From contig JAIPDA010000023.1 in the NCBI GenBank assembly GCA_021737905.1, positions 1-14,852 on the forward strand: a stretch of 14,852 nucleotides of DNA. Direction: 5' to 3'. The notes under the pieces are model-generated. The model worked only from the letters and a program-made list of their open reading frames with translations. It was not told the DNA's origin and did no database searches. This document shows, one piece after another, positions 5,956 to 13,518 of the stretch (its first letter is position 1; the number at the start of each line of letters is the position of its first letter). The position numbers were made by a program, and so were the translations under genes. Source of the DNA: Rhodoferax sp. GTDB lineage: Bacteria > Pseudomonadota > Gammaproteobacteria > Burkholderiales > Burkholderiaceae_C.

Positions 5956-7158
5956 ATGAAAATTGCCAGTCGTTTACTCACTGCGCTGACTGCTGTCACT
6001 GCGGTGCTCGCTTTCAGCACGGCCGCCCAGGCGCAAGCCCCGGGCCCGCTGCGCATCGGCAGCACGCTGGCCCTGACCGGCCCGCTGTCCTCAACCGCCA
6101 TGACGCACAAGCTGGTGGGTGAAATTTATGTCGAGCAGCTCAATGCCAAGGGCGGCCTGCTCGGACGCAAAGTCGAGTGGCTGGTCAAGGACGACCAGTC
6201 CAAGCCTGACGTGGCCCGCACGCTCTACGAGCAACTGGTGACTTCCGACAAAGTCGATCTGCTGATGGGCCCCTATGCCACCGGCGCTATTTTGTCGGCC
6301 ATGGGTGTGGCGCAGCGCTACAACAAGGTGCTGGTGCACCACACCTTCGGCATCCCGTCGCTGGCCAAGTACGACATGCATTTCCCCGCATGGTCGCTGG
6401 GATCCGATCCGCAGGTCACGGTGTCCAACACTTTGTTTGACGCGCTGGCCGCTTCACCCAAGCCGCCCAAGACGATCGCTATCGTCACCAGCAAGTTCCC
6501 GTCGATTCACTTCATGTCGCTCGGCGGCCGTGAGATTGCCAAAAAACGTGGCCTGCAGGAAGTGCTGTTCCTGGAGTGGGACTTCGGTAACCGCGACTTC
6601 GGGCCTATCGCCGCGCGCGTGAAAGACGCCAAGCCAGACCTGGTCTGGATCGGCGACATCGGCTTGGAAGGCAACATGCTGCTGGATGCGATGAAAAAAA
6701 TCGACTACACACCGCCGCTGCACTTTCACCTCTACCCCGCCCCCGGCCCGATGAGCAAGGCCGCCGACGGCAACAATGCCCTGGCAGTGACCATTTTTGA
6801 AGAACACGCGCCTTTTACCGCCAATCCGGTGGCAGCGCAGTTCGTCAAGGTCTTCAATGATCGCGCCACCAAGGCCAATTTGCCTGACACCAGCGTTGAA
6901 GTGCAAGCGGCCGCGTCTTACTCGGCCTGGCAAATTCTGGAAGCCGGCATCCGTGGAGCCAACAGCTTTGACGACAAAGCCATTGCCGCCTGGCTGCGCA
7001 AGAACCGTGTGGACACCATCCACGGCCGTCTGCGTTTCGATGGCCCGAGCAACTACGGCGACGACCTGATGAAGATCAAGCAAGTGCAGGGCGGCAAATG
7101 GGTTGTGGTCTACCCGACCCAGTTCGCACCACCCGGCGTGAAGCTGCAGGTCAAGTAA
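5956..7158 (+). CDS. HAAT-type (branched-chain amino acid-like) ABC transporter substrate-binding protein
   Basis: A 400-residue periplasmic receptor, ATG 5956 with AAGGAGA at 5944-5950. The signal peptide covers about residues 1-26, with MKIASRLL, a hydrophobic core and an A-Q-A cut site. The mature protein begins near PLRIGSTLALTGPLSSTA, the standard opening of LivK-like receptors, then LNAKGGLLGRKVEW, DDQSKPDVARTLYEQL and LLMGPYATG. Despite the name, many such receptors bind aromatic acids, amides or other carboxylates. The catabolic genes upstream point to an aromatic or organic acid ligand. The matching permease and ATPase genes follow directly (30 bp to livH), so the importer is complete. 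The ligand is not predictable from sequence alone. Confidence 0.93.
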   Translation: MKIASRLLTALTAVTAVLAFSTAAQAQAPGPLRIGSTLALTGPLSSTAMTHKLVGEIYVEQLNAKGGLLGRKVEWLVKDDQSKPDVARTLYEQLVTSDKVDLLMGPYATGAILSAMGVAQRYNKVLVHHTFGIPSLAKYDMHFPAWSLGSDPQVTVSNTLFDALAASPKPPKTIAIVTSKFPSIHFMSLGGREIAKKRGLQEVLFLEWDFGNRDFGPIAARVKDAKPDLVWIGDIGLEGNMLLDAMKKIDYTPPLHFHLYPAPGPMSKAADGNNALAVTIFEEHAPFTANPVAAQFVKVFNDRATKANLPDTSVEVQAAASYSAWQILEAGIRGANSFDDKAIAAWLRKNRVDTIHGRLRFDGPSNYGDDLMKIKQVQGGKWVVVYPTQFAPPGVKLQVK

Positions 7159-7188
7159 AAAAATCTCCCCTTTGAAGGTGCCCTCTCT

Positions 7189-8046
7189 ATGAGCTTTCCA
7201 AGTTTTAACTTACTGGCGCAATCCATCCTTTCGGGGATATTCATCGGCGGTTTGTATGGCTTGATCGGTCTTGGACTGGGCCTGACCTGGGGTTTGCTGC
7301 GGCAGATCAACCTGTCCCACTTCGGGCTGGTTTTTCTGTCCGCTTACATGAGTTACCACATGGCCACGGTGTGGCACATGGACCCTTGGCTGAGCTTGCT
7401 GATTTTGCCGCCACTGTTTTTTGCCTTCGGTGTCGGCATGCAGTGGGTGATGGCACGTTTTCAGATCAGCCCCTTCAATTCTCTGCTGGTGACATTCGGT
7501 GTGGCGGTGGTCATTGAAAGCCTCATCCAGGCCATCTGGACGGCGGATTTCCGGCGCATGGAGACGCACTACAACGACATGAAGTTCAGTGTCGGCTCGC
7601 TCTATGTGCCGATTCCTGAGTTGCTCACCTTGCTGCTGTCGGTGAGCATTGCCTTGTTGATTTGGGCGGCGATGCGCTACACCGACTTGGGCAAGGCGCT
7701 GCGCGCCATGGCCGAGGACGGCCCGATTGCGGCTGCTTTTGGCATCAATCAAAAAGGCTTGTCTTTGGTGCTGGCCGGCATTTGCGCCGCACTGGCGGCT
7801 GTCGCCGGCATTTGCCTGGCGATGACTTTCACGCTCACGCCCTCGCAGATTTTTGCCTGGGTGGGTGTGGTGTTTGCCGTGGTCATGCTGGGCGGACTGG
7901 GCAGTGCTTTAGGACCCCTGGTGGGCGGCATCATCATTGGCGTGAGTGAAGCCATCACCATGGCGGTGGCTTCGCCCTCGTGGGCGCCGATTGTGTCGTT
8001 CTCGCTGCTGATCTTCTTGCTGTTGCTGCGCCCCGGAAAAATTTAA
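7189..8046 (+). CDS. HAAT-type ABC transporter permease, LivH-like
   Basis: A 285-residue inner-membrane protein, ATG 7189 with GAAGGTG at 7174-7180. It has about eight hydrophobic segments. LivH family features are the opening GIFIGGLYGLIGLGLGLTWG, then NLSHFGLVFLSAYMSY, and a cytoplasmic coupling loop GKALRAMAEDGPIAAAFGI that contacts the ATPases. The C-terminus carries VVMLGGLGSALGPLVGGIIIG, also typical. It pairs with the LivM half of the next gene to form the channel. Its TAA stop is only 2 bp before the start of that gene, indicating translational coupling and equal production. Confidence 0.93.
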   Translation: MSFPSFNLLAQSILSGIFIGGLYGLIGLGLGLTWGLLRQINLSHFGLVFLSAYMSYHMATVWHMDPWLSLLILPPLFFAFGVGMQWVMARFQISPFNSLLVTFGVAVVIESLIQAIWTADFRRMETHYNDMKFSVGSLYVPIPELLTLLLSVSIALLIWAAMRYTDLGKALRAMAEDGPIAAAFGINQKGLSLVLAGICAALAAVAGICLAMTFTLTPSQIFAWVGVVFAVVMLGGLGSALGPLVGGIIIGVSEAITMAVASPSWAPIVSFSLLIFLLLLRPGKI

Positions 8047-8048
8047 AA

Positions 8049-9815
8049 ATGAATAAAACCGTCTCCGGCATTCTGGCTGCGGGTGCCTTGCTGGCCTCGG
8101 TGCCCTGGCTGGGCCTGCCGGCTTTTTACGAATCTTTTCTCTACCTGGTTTGCCACTGGGTGATCCTGGCGCTGTCCTGGAACATTCTGTCGGGCTACTC
8201 GGGTTATTTTTCATTTGGCCACGGCGCGTTCTTCGGCATCGGTATGTACACCTCCGCGGGCCTGGCTGCCAATCTGAACTGGCCCTTTTTGTGGACCCTG
8301 CCAGCGGCCGCGCTGATGGCGGCCTTGCTGGGCCTGGGTCTGGGTGTGGTGGTGTTCCGCGTCAAGTCGGTGCGTGGCGAGCTGTTTGCGCTGCTGACGC
8401 TGGCGGTCACTTTTGTGGTGGGCACCATCGTGCTGAACACCCGCATCGACGGTGGCCCTGGCATTTACCTCAATGCGGTGCCGGTGCCGGCCATCGGCCC
8501 GAACGCCTCATCCTCCCTGTATCTGATGGCGCTGGCCGGTGCTGTGGCGACCATGCTGATTGCCTACAAAGTGCAGGCCAGCAAGCTGGGCATTGGCTTG
8601 TTTGCGATTCATGATGACGAAGACGTGGCTGAGGTCATGGGCGTGCCGACCTTTCGCTACAAGCTGATGGCGTTTGCGCTGTCTTGTTCGCTGGCCGGTC
8701 TGGCCGGCGGCATTCATGCGCTGTTTGTGTCTTATGTCACGGCGGGCGAAACTTTCAACATCACAGTGCCGCTGACGGTGGTGCTGATGAGTGTGCTGGG
8801 CGGAACGCGCCACTGGGCGGGTCCGGCGGTGGGCGCCTTGTTCATCACTGTTCTGTTGTTCATGTCTGCGGGCAGCAACCCGGTGGCGGGCAAAGCCGCG
8901 GTGGGCGTGATCCTGATCGTGGTGATCTTGTTCATGCCCAACGGCGTTCTGGGTTACTTTTTGAAGCGCCGTGCCGCTGTGCGGGGTGCGGCACCCGCGG
9001 ACCCGGTTGCTGCCTTGCTTCTGGCCGATGCACATGCGCCGGCCCAAGCGCCTGCCGTTCAAGACAGACCGGCCAGCCGGGCTGAACCCAAGGTGATGCT
9101 CGAAGTGCAGGGCCTGTCGAAAGCTTTCACCGGCGTGCAGGCGCTGGACCAGGTCAGCTTGCAGGTTCACGAGGGTGAAATTCTCGGCTTGTTGGGGCCC
9201 AATGGTTCGGGTAAATCGACCTTCATCAATGTGGTCAGCGGCCATTACGCGGCCACTGGCGGCACCATTTTCTTTGAAGGCCGGCAGCTCGCCGGTTTGC
9301 CGGCGCACCAGATTGCGCAGGCCGGCATTGCCCGCACCTACCAGATTCCTCGGCCTTTTGCGCACATGAGCGTGCTGCAAAACGTGGCCTTGGTCGCCAT
9401 GTTCGGTGGCGCGGCCTTGAACCACCAGCAGGCCACCGAGGAAGCCTGGAAATGGCTGGAATTCACCGGCCTGCAAGACAAGGCCAATGCCTTGCCGGAT
9501 GACCTGAACCTGCACCAGCGAAAATTTCTGGAGCTCACCCGCGCCCTGGCTTCACGCCCGCGTCTGGTCTTGCTCGATGAGGTGTTGTCGGGCCTGACGC
9601 CGGCCGAGATCAACGAGGCGATTGAATTGATCCGCAAAATCCGCGAGCGCGGTGCCACCATCGTTTTTGTCGAGCACGTGATGCGTGCGGTGATAGCGCT
9701 GGCTGACCGCGTGGCCGTGCTCAACCACGGCAAACTGATCGCTGTCGGGCCCTCGCAGGAAGTCATGCGAAACCCTGAAGTCGTCAGCGCTTACCTGGGA
9801 ACGCCCCATGCTTGA
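8049..9815 (+). CDS. Fused ABC permease and ATPase, LivM-LivG
   Basis: A 588-residue protein, ATG 8049. The frame is open upstream within livH, but homology starts here. Residues 1 to about 308 are a LivM-type permease: SWNILSGYSGYFSFGHGAFFGIG near 43-65 and a coupling loop with AIHDDEDVAEVMG. Residues about 309-348 form an Ala/Pro-rich linker. From about 350 there is a LivG-type ATPase: Walker A GPNGSGKST (383-391), Q-loop region TYQIPRPF, Walker B LVLLDE (506-511, Asp510, Glu511) and switch His543. The ABC signature is unusual: LNLHQ (486-490) replaces LSGGQ or LSYGQ. No stop or frameshift separates the halves, and the internal ATG at 9096 has no well-spaced Shine-Dalgarno site, so this is a true fusion. 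The gene overlaps livF by 8 bp. Together with LivH and LivF it makes a full importer. Confidence 0.92.
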   Translation: MNKTVSGILAAGALLASVPWLGLPAFYESFLYLVCHWVILALSWNILSGYSGYFSFGHGAFFGIGMYTSAGLAANLNWPFLWTLPAAALMAALLGLGLGVVVFRVKSVRGELFALLTLAVTFVVGTIVLNTRIDGGPGIYLNAVPVPAIGPNASSSLYLMALAGAVATMLIAYKVQASKLGIGLFAIHDDEDVAEVMGVPTFRYKLMAFALSCSLAGLAGGIHALFVSYVTAGETFNITVPLTVVLMSVLGGTRHWAGPAVGALFITVLLFMSAGSNPVAGKAAVGVILIVVILFMPNGVLGYFLKRRAAVRGAAPADPVAALLLADAHAPAQAPAVQDRPASRAEPKVMLEVQGLSKAFTGVQALDQVSLQVHEGEILGLLGPNGSGKSTFINVVSGHYAATGGTIFFEGRQLAGLPAHQIAQAGIARTYQIPRPFAHMSVLQNVALVAMFGGAALNHQQATEEAWKWLEFTGLQDKANALPDDLNLHQRKFLELTRALASRPRLVLLDEVLSGLTPAEINEAIELIRKIRERGATIVFVEHVMRAVIALADRVAVLNHGKLIAVGPSQEVMRNPEVVSAYLGTPHA

Positions 9816-10524
9816 TGTCCAACAGATTGCCGTGAACTACGGCGCCGCCCCTGCTTTGTGGGATGTGTCTTTGCAGGTGCAGACCGGCGAACTGGTTTGC
9901 GTGGTCGGCCCCAACGGTGCCGGCAAGACCACCTTGATCAATGCCATTGCCGGCATTCACCGCGTGCGCGCCGGTAGCCTGAATTTCAACGGCCGTGATG
10001 TCACGCAACTCGACAGTCACCGCTTTTGCGAAGCCGGCATTGCCATCGTGCCGGAAGGCCGGCGCCTGTTCACGCAAATGACGGTGCGTGACAACCTGGA
10101 GTTGGGCAGTTTCATTGCCTCGGCCAAGGCCAGGCGCGCCGAGTCGCTGGACTATGTGCTGTCGCTGTTCCCGATCCTCAAAGTCAAGCTGCAGAGCCCG
10201 GCCGGCTCGCTGTCAGGCGGCCAGCAACAGATGGTGGCCATAGGCCGCGCGCTCATGGCCTGCCCCAGCCTGCTTTTGCTGGACGAGCCTTCGCTCGGGC
10301 TGGCACCGTCCATTGTGCTGGACATGTTTGCCGCCATCCGCCGTATCAATGCAACCGGTACCTCGGTGCTGCTGGTCGAGCAGAACGTGGCGATGGCGCT
10401 GGACATTGCCAGTCGCGCCTACGTCATGGAGGAGGGCCGTATCGTGGCCGAGGGTCAGGCCAGCGAGATGCTGACACGTCCGGAAATCCAGAAGGCTTAT
10501 CTGGGTGTGGATCTGCCGGACTGA
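9808..10524 (+). CDS. HAAT-type ABC transporter ATPase, LivF-like
   Basis: A 238-residue cytoplasmic ATPase, ATG 9808, overlapping the end of the LivM-LivG gene by 8 bp. All nucleotide-binding elements are intact: Walker A GPNGAGKTT (34-42), signature LSGGQ (135-139), Walker B LLLLDE (155-160) followed by PSLGLAP, and the H-loop equivalent VEQN typical of LivF. VPEGRRLFTQMTVRDNLELG (81-100) is characteristic of LivF rather than LivG. Since the partner ATPase domain has a divergent signature, this subunit may complete the better conserved of the two ATP sites. It ends the transporter block; a small hairpin and a likely new promoter follow before the permease gene downstream. Confidence 0.95.
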   Translation: MLDVQQIAVNYGAAPALWDVSLQVQTGELVCVVGPNGAGKTTLINAIAGIHRVRAGSLNFNGRDVTQLDSHRFCEAGIAIVPEGRRLFTQMTVRDNLELGSFIASAKARRAESLDYVLSLFPILKVKLQSPAGSLSGGQQQMVAIGRALMACPSLLLLDEPSLGLAPSIVLDMFAAIRRINATGTSVLLVEQNVAMALDIASRAYVMEEGRIVAEGQASEMLTRPEIQKAYLGVDLPD

Positions 10525-10533
10525 GCCGGCAAA

Positions 10534-10549
10534 GCCCGCCAATACGGGC
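10534..10549 (+). other. Short hairpin between livF and the permease gene
   Basis: GCCCG and CGGGC (10534-10538 and 10545-10549) form a 5-bp stem with a 6-nt loop, 9 bp after the livF stop. There is no T run, so any terminator role is weak; it lies just ahead of a -10-like element. Confidence 0.3.
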
Positions 10550-10552
10550 AGC

Positions 10553-10558
10553 CATAAT
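10553..10558 (+). promoter_or_regulatory. -10-like element for the TauE/SafE gene, probably leaderless
   Basis: CATAAT stands 5 nt before the GTG start at 10564, where transcription would be expected to begin. No Shine-Dalgarno site is present and no good -35 was seen. The hexamer also contains an in-frame TAA (10555-10557) that bars a longer reading frame. Confidence 0.45.
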
Positions 10559-10563
10559 CGGGC

Positions 10564-11319
10564 GTGTACTTTCCTATCATCACCGACCCGTATTTTTACG
10601 CGGTCGCCATTCCTGCGGTGCTGTTGCTGGGCATCAGCAAAAGCGGCTTCGGTACCGGCTTTGGTTCGCTGGCGGTGCCGTTGATGGCGCTGTCTGTCTC
10701 TGTTCCGCAGGCGGCTGCGATTTTGATCCCGGTGCTGCTGGTGATGGACCTGTTCGGGCTGGCCGTGTTCCGCAAAAACGTGGATCTGCCCTTTCTGCGC
10801 TTCTTGATTCCATTGGGTGTTTTGGGTTCACTGATTGGCTTTTTGCTTTTCAAGGTGATGGATACGCACCTGGTCGCGGGGCTGGTGGGCGGCTTCACGC
10901 TCTTGTTTCTGGCGCAGCGGCTGTTGTTTCCGCCCAAGCCTGACAGCATGCCGCCGCCGCGCTGGGTGGGCGCTATTTTGACTGTGGTGTCGGGCTTTAC
11001 CAGCTTTGTGGCCCATGCGGGCGGGCCGCCTGTCAGCGCTTACGTGATTCCAATGCGGCTGAGCCCCTTGCAGTTCACCTCCACCATGGCCTGGTTTTTC
11101 TTCGCCATCAATTTGTCCAAGTGGATTCCGTATGCCTGGCTGGGCTTGCTGGATGCGCGCAACATGGCCACTTCACTGGCGCTTTTGCCCTTGGTGCCCG
11201 TGGGTGTCTGGGTAGGTTTGAGCATGGCCAAGCGCATCAGCCCCAAACATTTTTACCGCTTGATTGCGGTCGGCATGTTTTTGACCGGTTCAAAGTTGCT
11301 GTGGGACGCTTTCGCCTGA
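10564..11319 (+). CDS. TauE/SafE-family membrane permease
   Basis: A 251-residue inner-membrane protein with about eight hydrophobic segments. GTG 10564 is the only sensible start because an in-frame TAA sits at 10555-10557 and the first membrane helix follows at once. The two internal repeats of the family are visible: GISKSGFGTGFGSLAVPLMA near residue 23 and SGFTSFVAHAGGPPVSAYVIP near residue 145. TauE/SafE (DUF81) proteins move sulfonates, sulfite, sulfoacetate or organic anions; substrates are mostly unproven. It may export or import an anion related to the catabolic cluster, or be independent, since it seems to have its own promoter. Its 3' end overlaps the convergent trmL gene by 30 bp. 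Confidence 0.88.
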   Translation: MYFPIITDPYFYAVAIPAVLLLGISKSGFGTGFGSLAVPLMALSVSVPQAAAILIPVLLVMDLFGLAVFRKNVDLPFLRFLIPLGVLGSLIGFLLFKVMDTHLVAGLVGGFTLLFLAQRLLFPPKPDSMPPPRWVGAILTVVSGFTSFVAHAGGPPVSAYVIPMRLSPLQFTSTMAWFFFAINLSKWIPYAWLGLLDARNMATSLALLPLVPVGVWVGLSMAKRISPKHFYRLIAVGMFLTGSKLLWDAFA

Positions 11320-11796
11320 CTCGCCGGGCCGGGGCATTGCAAAAGCGTTTTGTCGCCAGGCCTCAAACACCGTGATGGCCACGGCGTTGGACAGGTTCAG
11401 GCTGCGTTGACCGGCCAGCATGGGCAAGCGCAGTCGCTGCGCTGGTGCAAATTGCTCCCGCAGCTCCACCGGCAGGCCTTGCGTTTCAGAGCCGAACACC
11501 AGCCAGTCACCCGGCGCGAATCTGACATCGTAGACGCTGCCCGAGCCGCGTGTGGTCATCGCGAACATGCGGTCTTTCGCCGGCTTGGCACTGGTCAGCA
11601 GCGCCTCCCAGCTGGCGTGGCGCAGCACGCGGGTGTACTCGTGGTAGTCCAGGCCGGCGCGGCGCATGTGCTTGTCGTCCATCGAAAAGCCCAGCGGCTC
11701 GACCAGATGCAAGGTGCAGCCGGTGTTGGCGGCCAGACGGATCACGTTGCCCGTGTTGGGTGGAATCTCGGGGGCAACCAGAACAATGTGAAACAT
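11290..11796 (-). CDS. trmL: tRNA (cytidine(34)-2'-O)-methyltransferase TrmL
   Basis: A 168-residue SPOUT-class enzyme (E. coli TrmL is about 157). Motifs are PEIPPNTGNVIRLAANTG (9-26), LVFGSETQGLP (99-109) and the knot region RSLNLSNAVAITVFEAWRQ (131-149), which bind S-adenosylmethionine. It methylates the 2'-OH of the wobble base in tRNA-Leu anticodons, in the cytoplasm as a dimer. The start at 11796 has a -10-like CATAAT 6 nt upstream and no Shine-Dalgarno site. The comF stop is only 7 bp upstream, so the gene could also be read with comF. The last ten residues, past the conserved core, are encoded in the overlap with the convergent TauE gene. Confidence 0.95.
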   Translation of the reverse strand: MFHIVLVAPEIPPNTGNVIRLAANTGCTLHLVEPLGFSMDDKHMRRAGLDYHEYTRVLRHASWEALLTSAKPAKDRMFAMTTRGSGSVYDVRFAPGDWLVFGSETQGLPVELREQFAPAQRLRLPMLAGQRSLNLSNAVAITVFEAWRQNAFAMPRPGESGESVPQQL

Positions 11797-11802
11797 GCCG
11801 GC

Positions 11803-11808
11803 ATTATG
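11803..11808 (-). promoter_or_regulatory. -10-like element of trmL, overlapping the comF stop codon
   Basis: Read on the - strand this is CATAAT, followed by six bases and the trmL ATG. Its TAA is the comF stop codon (11804-11806). No Shine-Dalgarno site precedes trmL, so a leaderless transcript is possible, but chance cannot be excluded because part of the motif is fixed by the stop codon. Confidence 0.4.
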
Positions 11809-12544
11809 TCGGCGCCGTACGCGCCAGCACGATGGCGCTGACCTCGGCGGCCCCGGCCTGTCGCAGTGCAGTGGCAGCCGCCAGCAGCGAAGCGCCGCTG
11901 GTCATCACGTCGTCGACCAGCATCACGCGCCGGCCAGAGACATGCATCGCGCGCAGGGGTTCGAGCGCAAAAGCGCCTTTGACGTTGTCATGGCGCTCGC
12001 TGCGCTTGAGCTCGCTTTGGGGCCGGGTGTGGCGTGTGCGCAGCAGCAGCGCGCTGTCGGCTATGGCGGCGCAGCTGCTTTGGCCTTGCAGGGAGCGCGT
12101 CAACTCCCAGGCCTGGTTGTAGCCGCGCCAGCCCAGTCGCTCGGCCGACAGGGGCATGGGCAGCAGCCAGTCGTGGGGGCTTAAGGCATGGAGTGCTTCG
12201 CGCACGCCGGGCTGCGCCAGCATCAGGCCGGCCAGAAAAGGGGTCCAGCCGGTCTGGTCGGCGAATTTGTAACGTGCCACCAGGCCAGACCAGGGAAAGG
12301 CATAGGGCAGGGCCGCGAAACAGGCGTCCAGTCCGAAAGGCTCGCGCCGGCAACGGCTGCACAGCAGGCGGGCCTGATCAGCGACGGCCAGGGTGCTCAG
12401 TGCGCATCGGTGACAGCGCTGGCATGGCTGGGCAAAGCGGCTCATGCATGGCGCGCAAACCGGCCCGCCCGGCCACCCATGGCACACAGCACACCGGCTG
12501 GGCAGGCGAGCCATGAGCAGAGCGGGCAGGGCACGCAAAAACAT
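11804..12544 (-). CDS. comF: ComF-family phosphoribosyltransferase-like protein
   Basis: A 246-residue protein. ATG at 12544 is preferred over an in-frame start at 12586 because homology starts near LPSRCAVC and a TATATT element is 6 nt upstream. The N-terminal region holds four Cys pairs likely to bind zinc: Cys18/21, 30/33, 41/44 and 62/65. The type I phosphoribosyltransferase domain follows, with PMPLSAERLGWRGYNQAWEL (129-148), RPQSELKRSERHDNVKGAF (174-192) and the PRPP loop VMLVDDVMTSGASL (207-220). ComF proteins are needed for DNA uptake in naturally competent bacteria and are linked to replication restart, although many hosts are not known to be competent. trmL lies 7 bp downstream and a methyltransferase gene is divergent upstream. 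Confidence 0.93.
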   Translation of the reverse strand: MFLRALPALLMARLPSRCAVCHGWPGGPVCAPCMSRFAQPCQRCHRCALSTLAVADQARLLCSRCRREPFGLDACFAALPYAFPWSGLVARYKFADQTGWTPFLAGLMLAQPGVREALHALSPHDWLLPMPLSAERLGWRGYNQAWELTRSLQGQSSCAAIADSALLLRTRHTRPQSELKRSERHDNVKGAFALEPLRAMHVSGRRVMLVDDVMTSGASLLAAATALRQAGAAEVSAIVLARTAPT

Positions 12545-12550
12545 AGTGTC

Positions 12551-12556
12551 AATATA
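12551..12556 (-). promoter_or_regulatory. -10 element of comF
   Basis: TATATT on the - strand, six bases before the ATG of comF with no Shine-Dalgarno site, suggests a leaderless mRNA. It overlaps a -10-like element of the opposite strand. Confidence 0.45.
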
Positions 12557-12558
12557 CT
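12553..12558 (+). promoter_or_regulatory. -10 element for the BioC-like methyltransferase gene
   Basis: TATACT on the + strand (5 of 6 consensus bases) shares four bases with the comF -10 element. Transcription would begin near 12565 and leave a leader of about 45 nt. No convincing -35 was seen. Confidence 0.4.
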
Positions 12559-12609
12559 CGTCGCTGGCCTGGACCTGCATCCGCAAGCCCTGTTTTCCCT
12601 GGCGCCCGA

Positions 12610-13518
12610 ATGACTTCGAATCAAAAACCGCCCACCTTGGATCCGCTCGCTGTTGCGCGCTGGCAGCGCCGTGCGCCTGCGGTCACGCCTTGGTTGCATG
12701 AAGAGGTGGCGCGCCGCATGCTTGATCGCTTGCAGTGGATCAAGCTCGAACCCGCTCTTTGGGCGCATTGGTGTGCGGTGCGGGGTGGGCTGGCAGCGCA
12801 CGGGGAACTGCGCCGGCGTTACCCCCGCGCATTTGGTTTTGTCATGGAAACTGAACCCGGCCAGGCGCTGCACGCCCGACGTGCCTTGGGCGCTTCATGG
12901 TGGCAGCAAGTCCTGCAGGGTTTGCCGTGGACGGCGCGGGCGGCACGCTTTGAGGCGCCTGAAGCCGGCAGCCTGAACATGCTCTGGGCCAACATGGCCT
13001 TGCATGAGTCGGCCGATCCCCTGGCTTTGCTGTCCCGATGGCACCGTTTGCTGGCGGTCGATGGGTTCGTGATGTTTTCCTGTCTGGGCCCTGACACAGC
13101 TCGTGAATTGCGCGGTATGTACCAGGCGTTGGGCTGGCCTGCGGCAGGCCATCAGCTCACAGACATGCACGATTGGGGCGACATGCTGGTGCAGACCGGT
13201 TTTGCTGAGCCGGTGATGGACATGGAGCGCATCACCCTGACTTACGACTCGCCGGCGCGGCTGCTGCAAGAGTTGCGTGAGCTGGGCCGCAATTTTCACC
13301 CTGAGCGATTCGGTGCTTTGCGCGGGCGACGCTGGCGGACGCTGCTTGAGCAGCAGCTCAGCGAGCGTTTGCCGCGCGGGCCTGACGGACGGCTGCAGCT
13401 GACTTTTGAGTTGATTTACGGCCACGCGCTCAAAGCCAGGCCCAAGGTCAAGGTGTCGGCGCTCAGTGCAGTTTCTGTGCAGGATATGCGCAGCATGCTG
13501 CAACAGCCGCGGACATGA
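12610..13518 (+). CDS. BioC-like methyltransferase-family protein with eroded SAM motif
   Basis: A 302-residue protein, ATG 12610; no clear Shine-Dalgarno site. The C-terminal two thirds match malonyl-ACP O-methyltransferase (BioC): NMALHESADPLALLSRWHRL (128-147), DGFVMFSCLGPDTARELRG (151-169), DMHDWGDMLVQTGFAEPVMD (185-204) and LTYDSPARLLQELRELG. The N-terminal part LDPLAVARWQRRA resembles the BioC start (usually a phenylalanine-rich F-x-R-A-A). The Gly-rich SAM motif I, normally like LDxGCGTG, is replaced by WAHWCAVRGGLAAHG around residues 51-65, and the acidic ribose-binding position falls near METEP (79-83). It is a BioC homologue that may bind SAM in a changed way or act non-catalytically, so a BioC function is not claimed. 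A terminator-like hairpin begins at its stop codon. Confidence 0.85.
   Translation: MTSNQKPPTLDPLAVARWQRRAPAVTPWLHEEVARRMLDRLQWIKLEPALWAHWCAVRGGLAAHGELRRRYPRAFGFVMETEPGQALHARRALGASWWQQVLQGLPWTARAARFEAPEAGSLNMLWANMALHESADPLALLSRWHRLLAVDGFVMFSCLGPDTARELRGMYQALGWPAAGHQLTDMHDWGDMLVQTGFAEPVMDMERITLTYDSPARLLQELRELGRNFHPERFGALRGRRWRTLLEQQLSERLPRGPDGRLQLTFELIYGHALKARPKVKVSALSAVSVQDMRSMLQQPRT

Noticed and set aside
8508..9515. A 335-codon open frame on the - strand across the LivM-LivG fusion
   Set aside because: Gln/His/Arg-rich and featureless, opposite to a gene with intact ATPase motifs.
9096..9815. Separate LivG gene starting at the internal ATG
   Set aside because: No stop between permease and ATPase, and the nearest AAGG is too close to the ATG; internal initiation is not ruled out but has no support.
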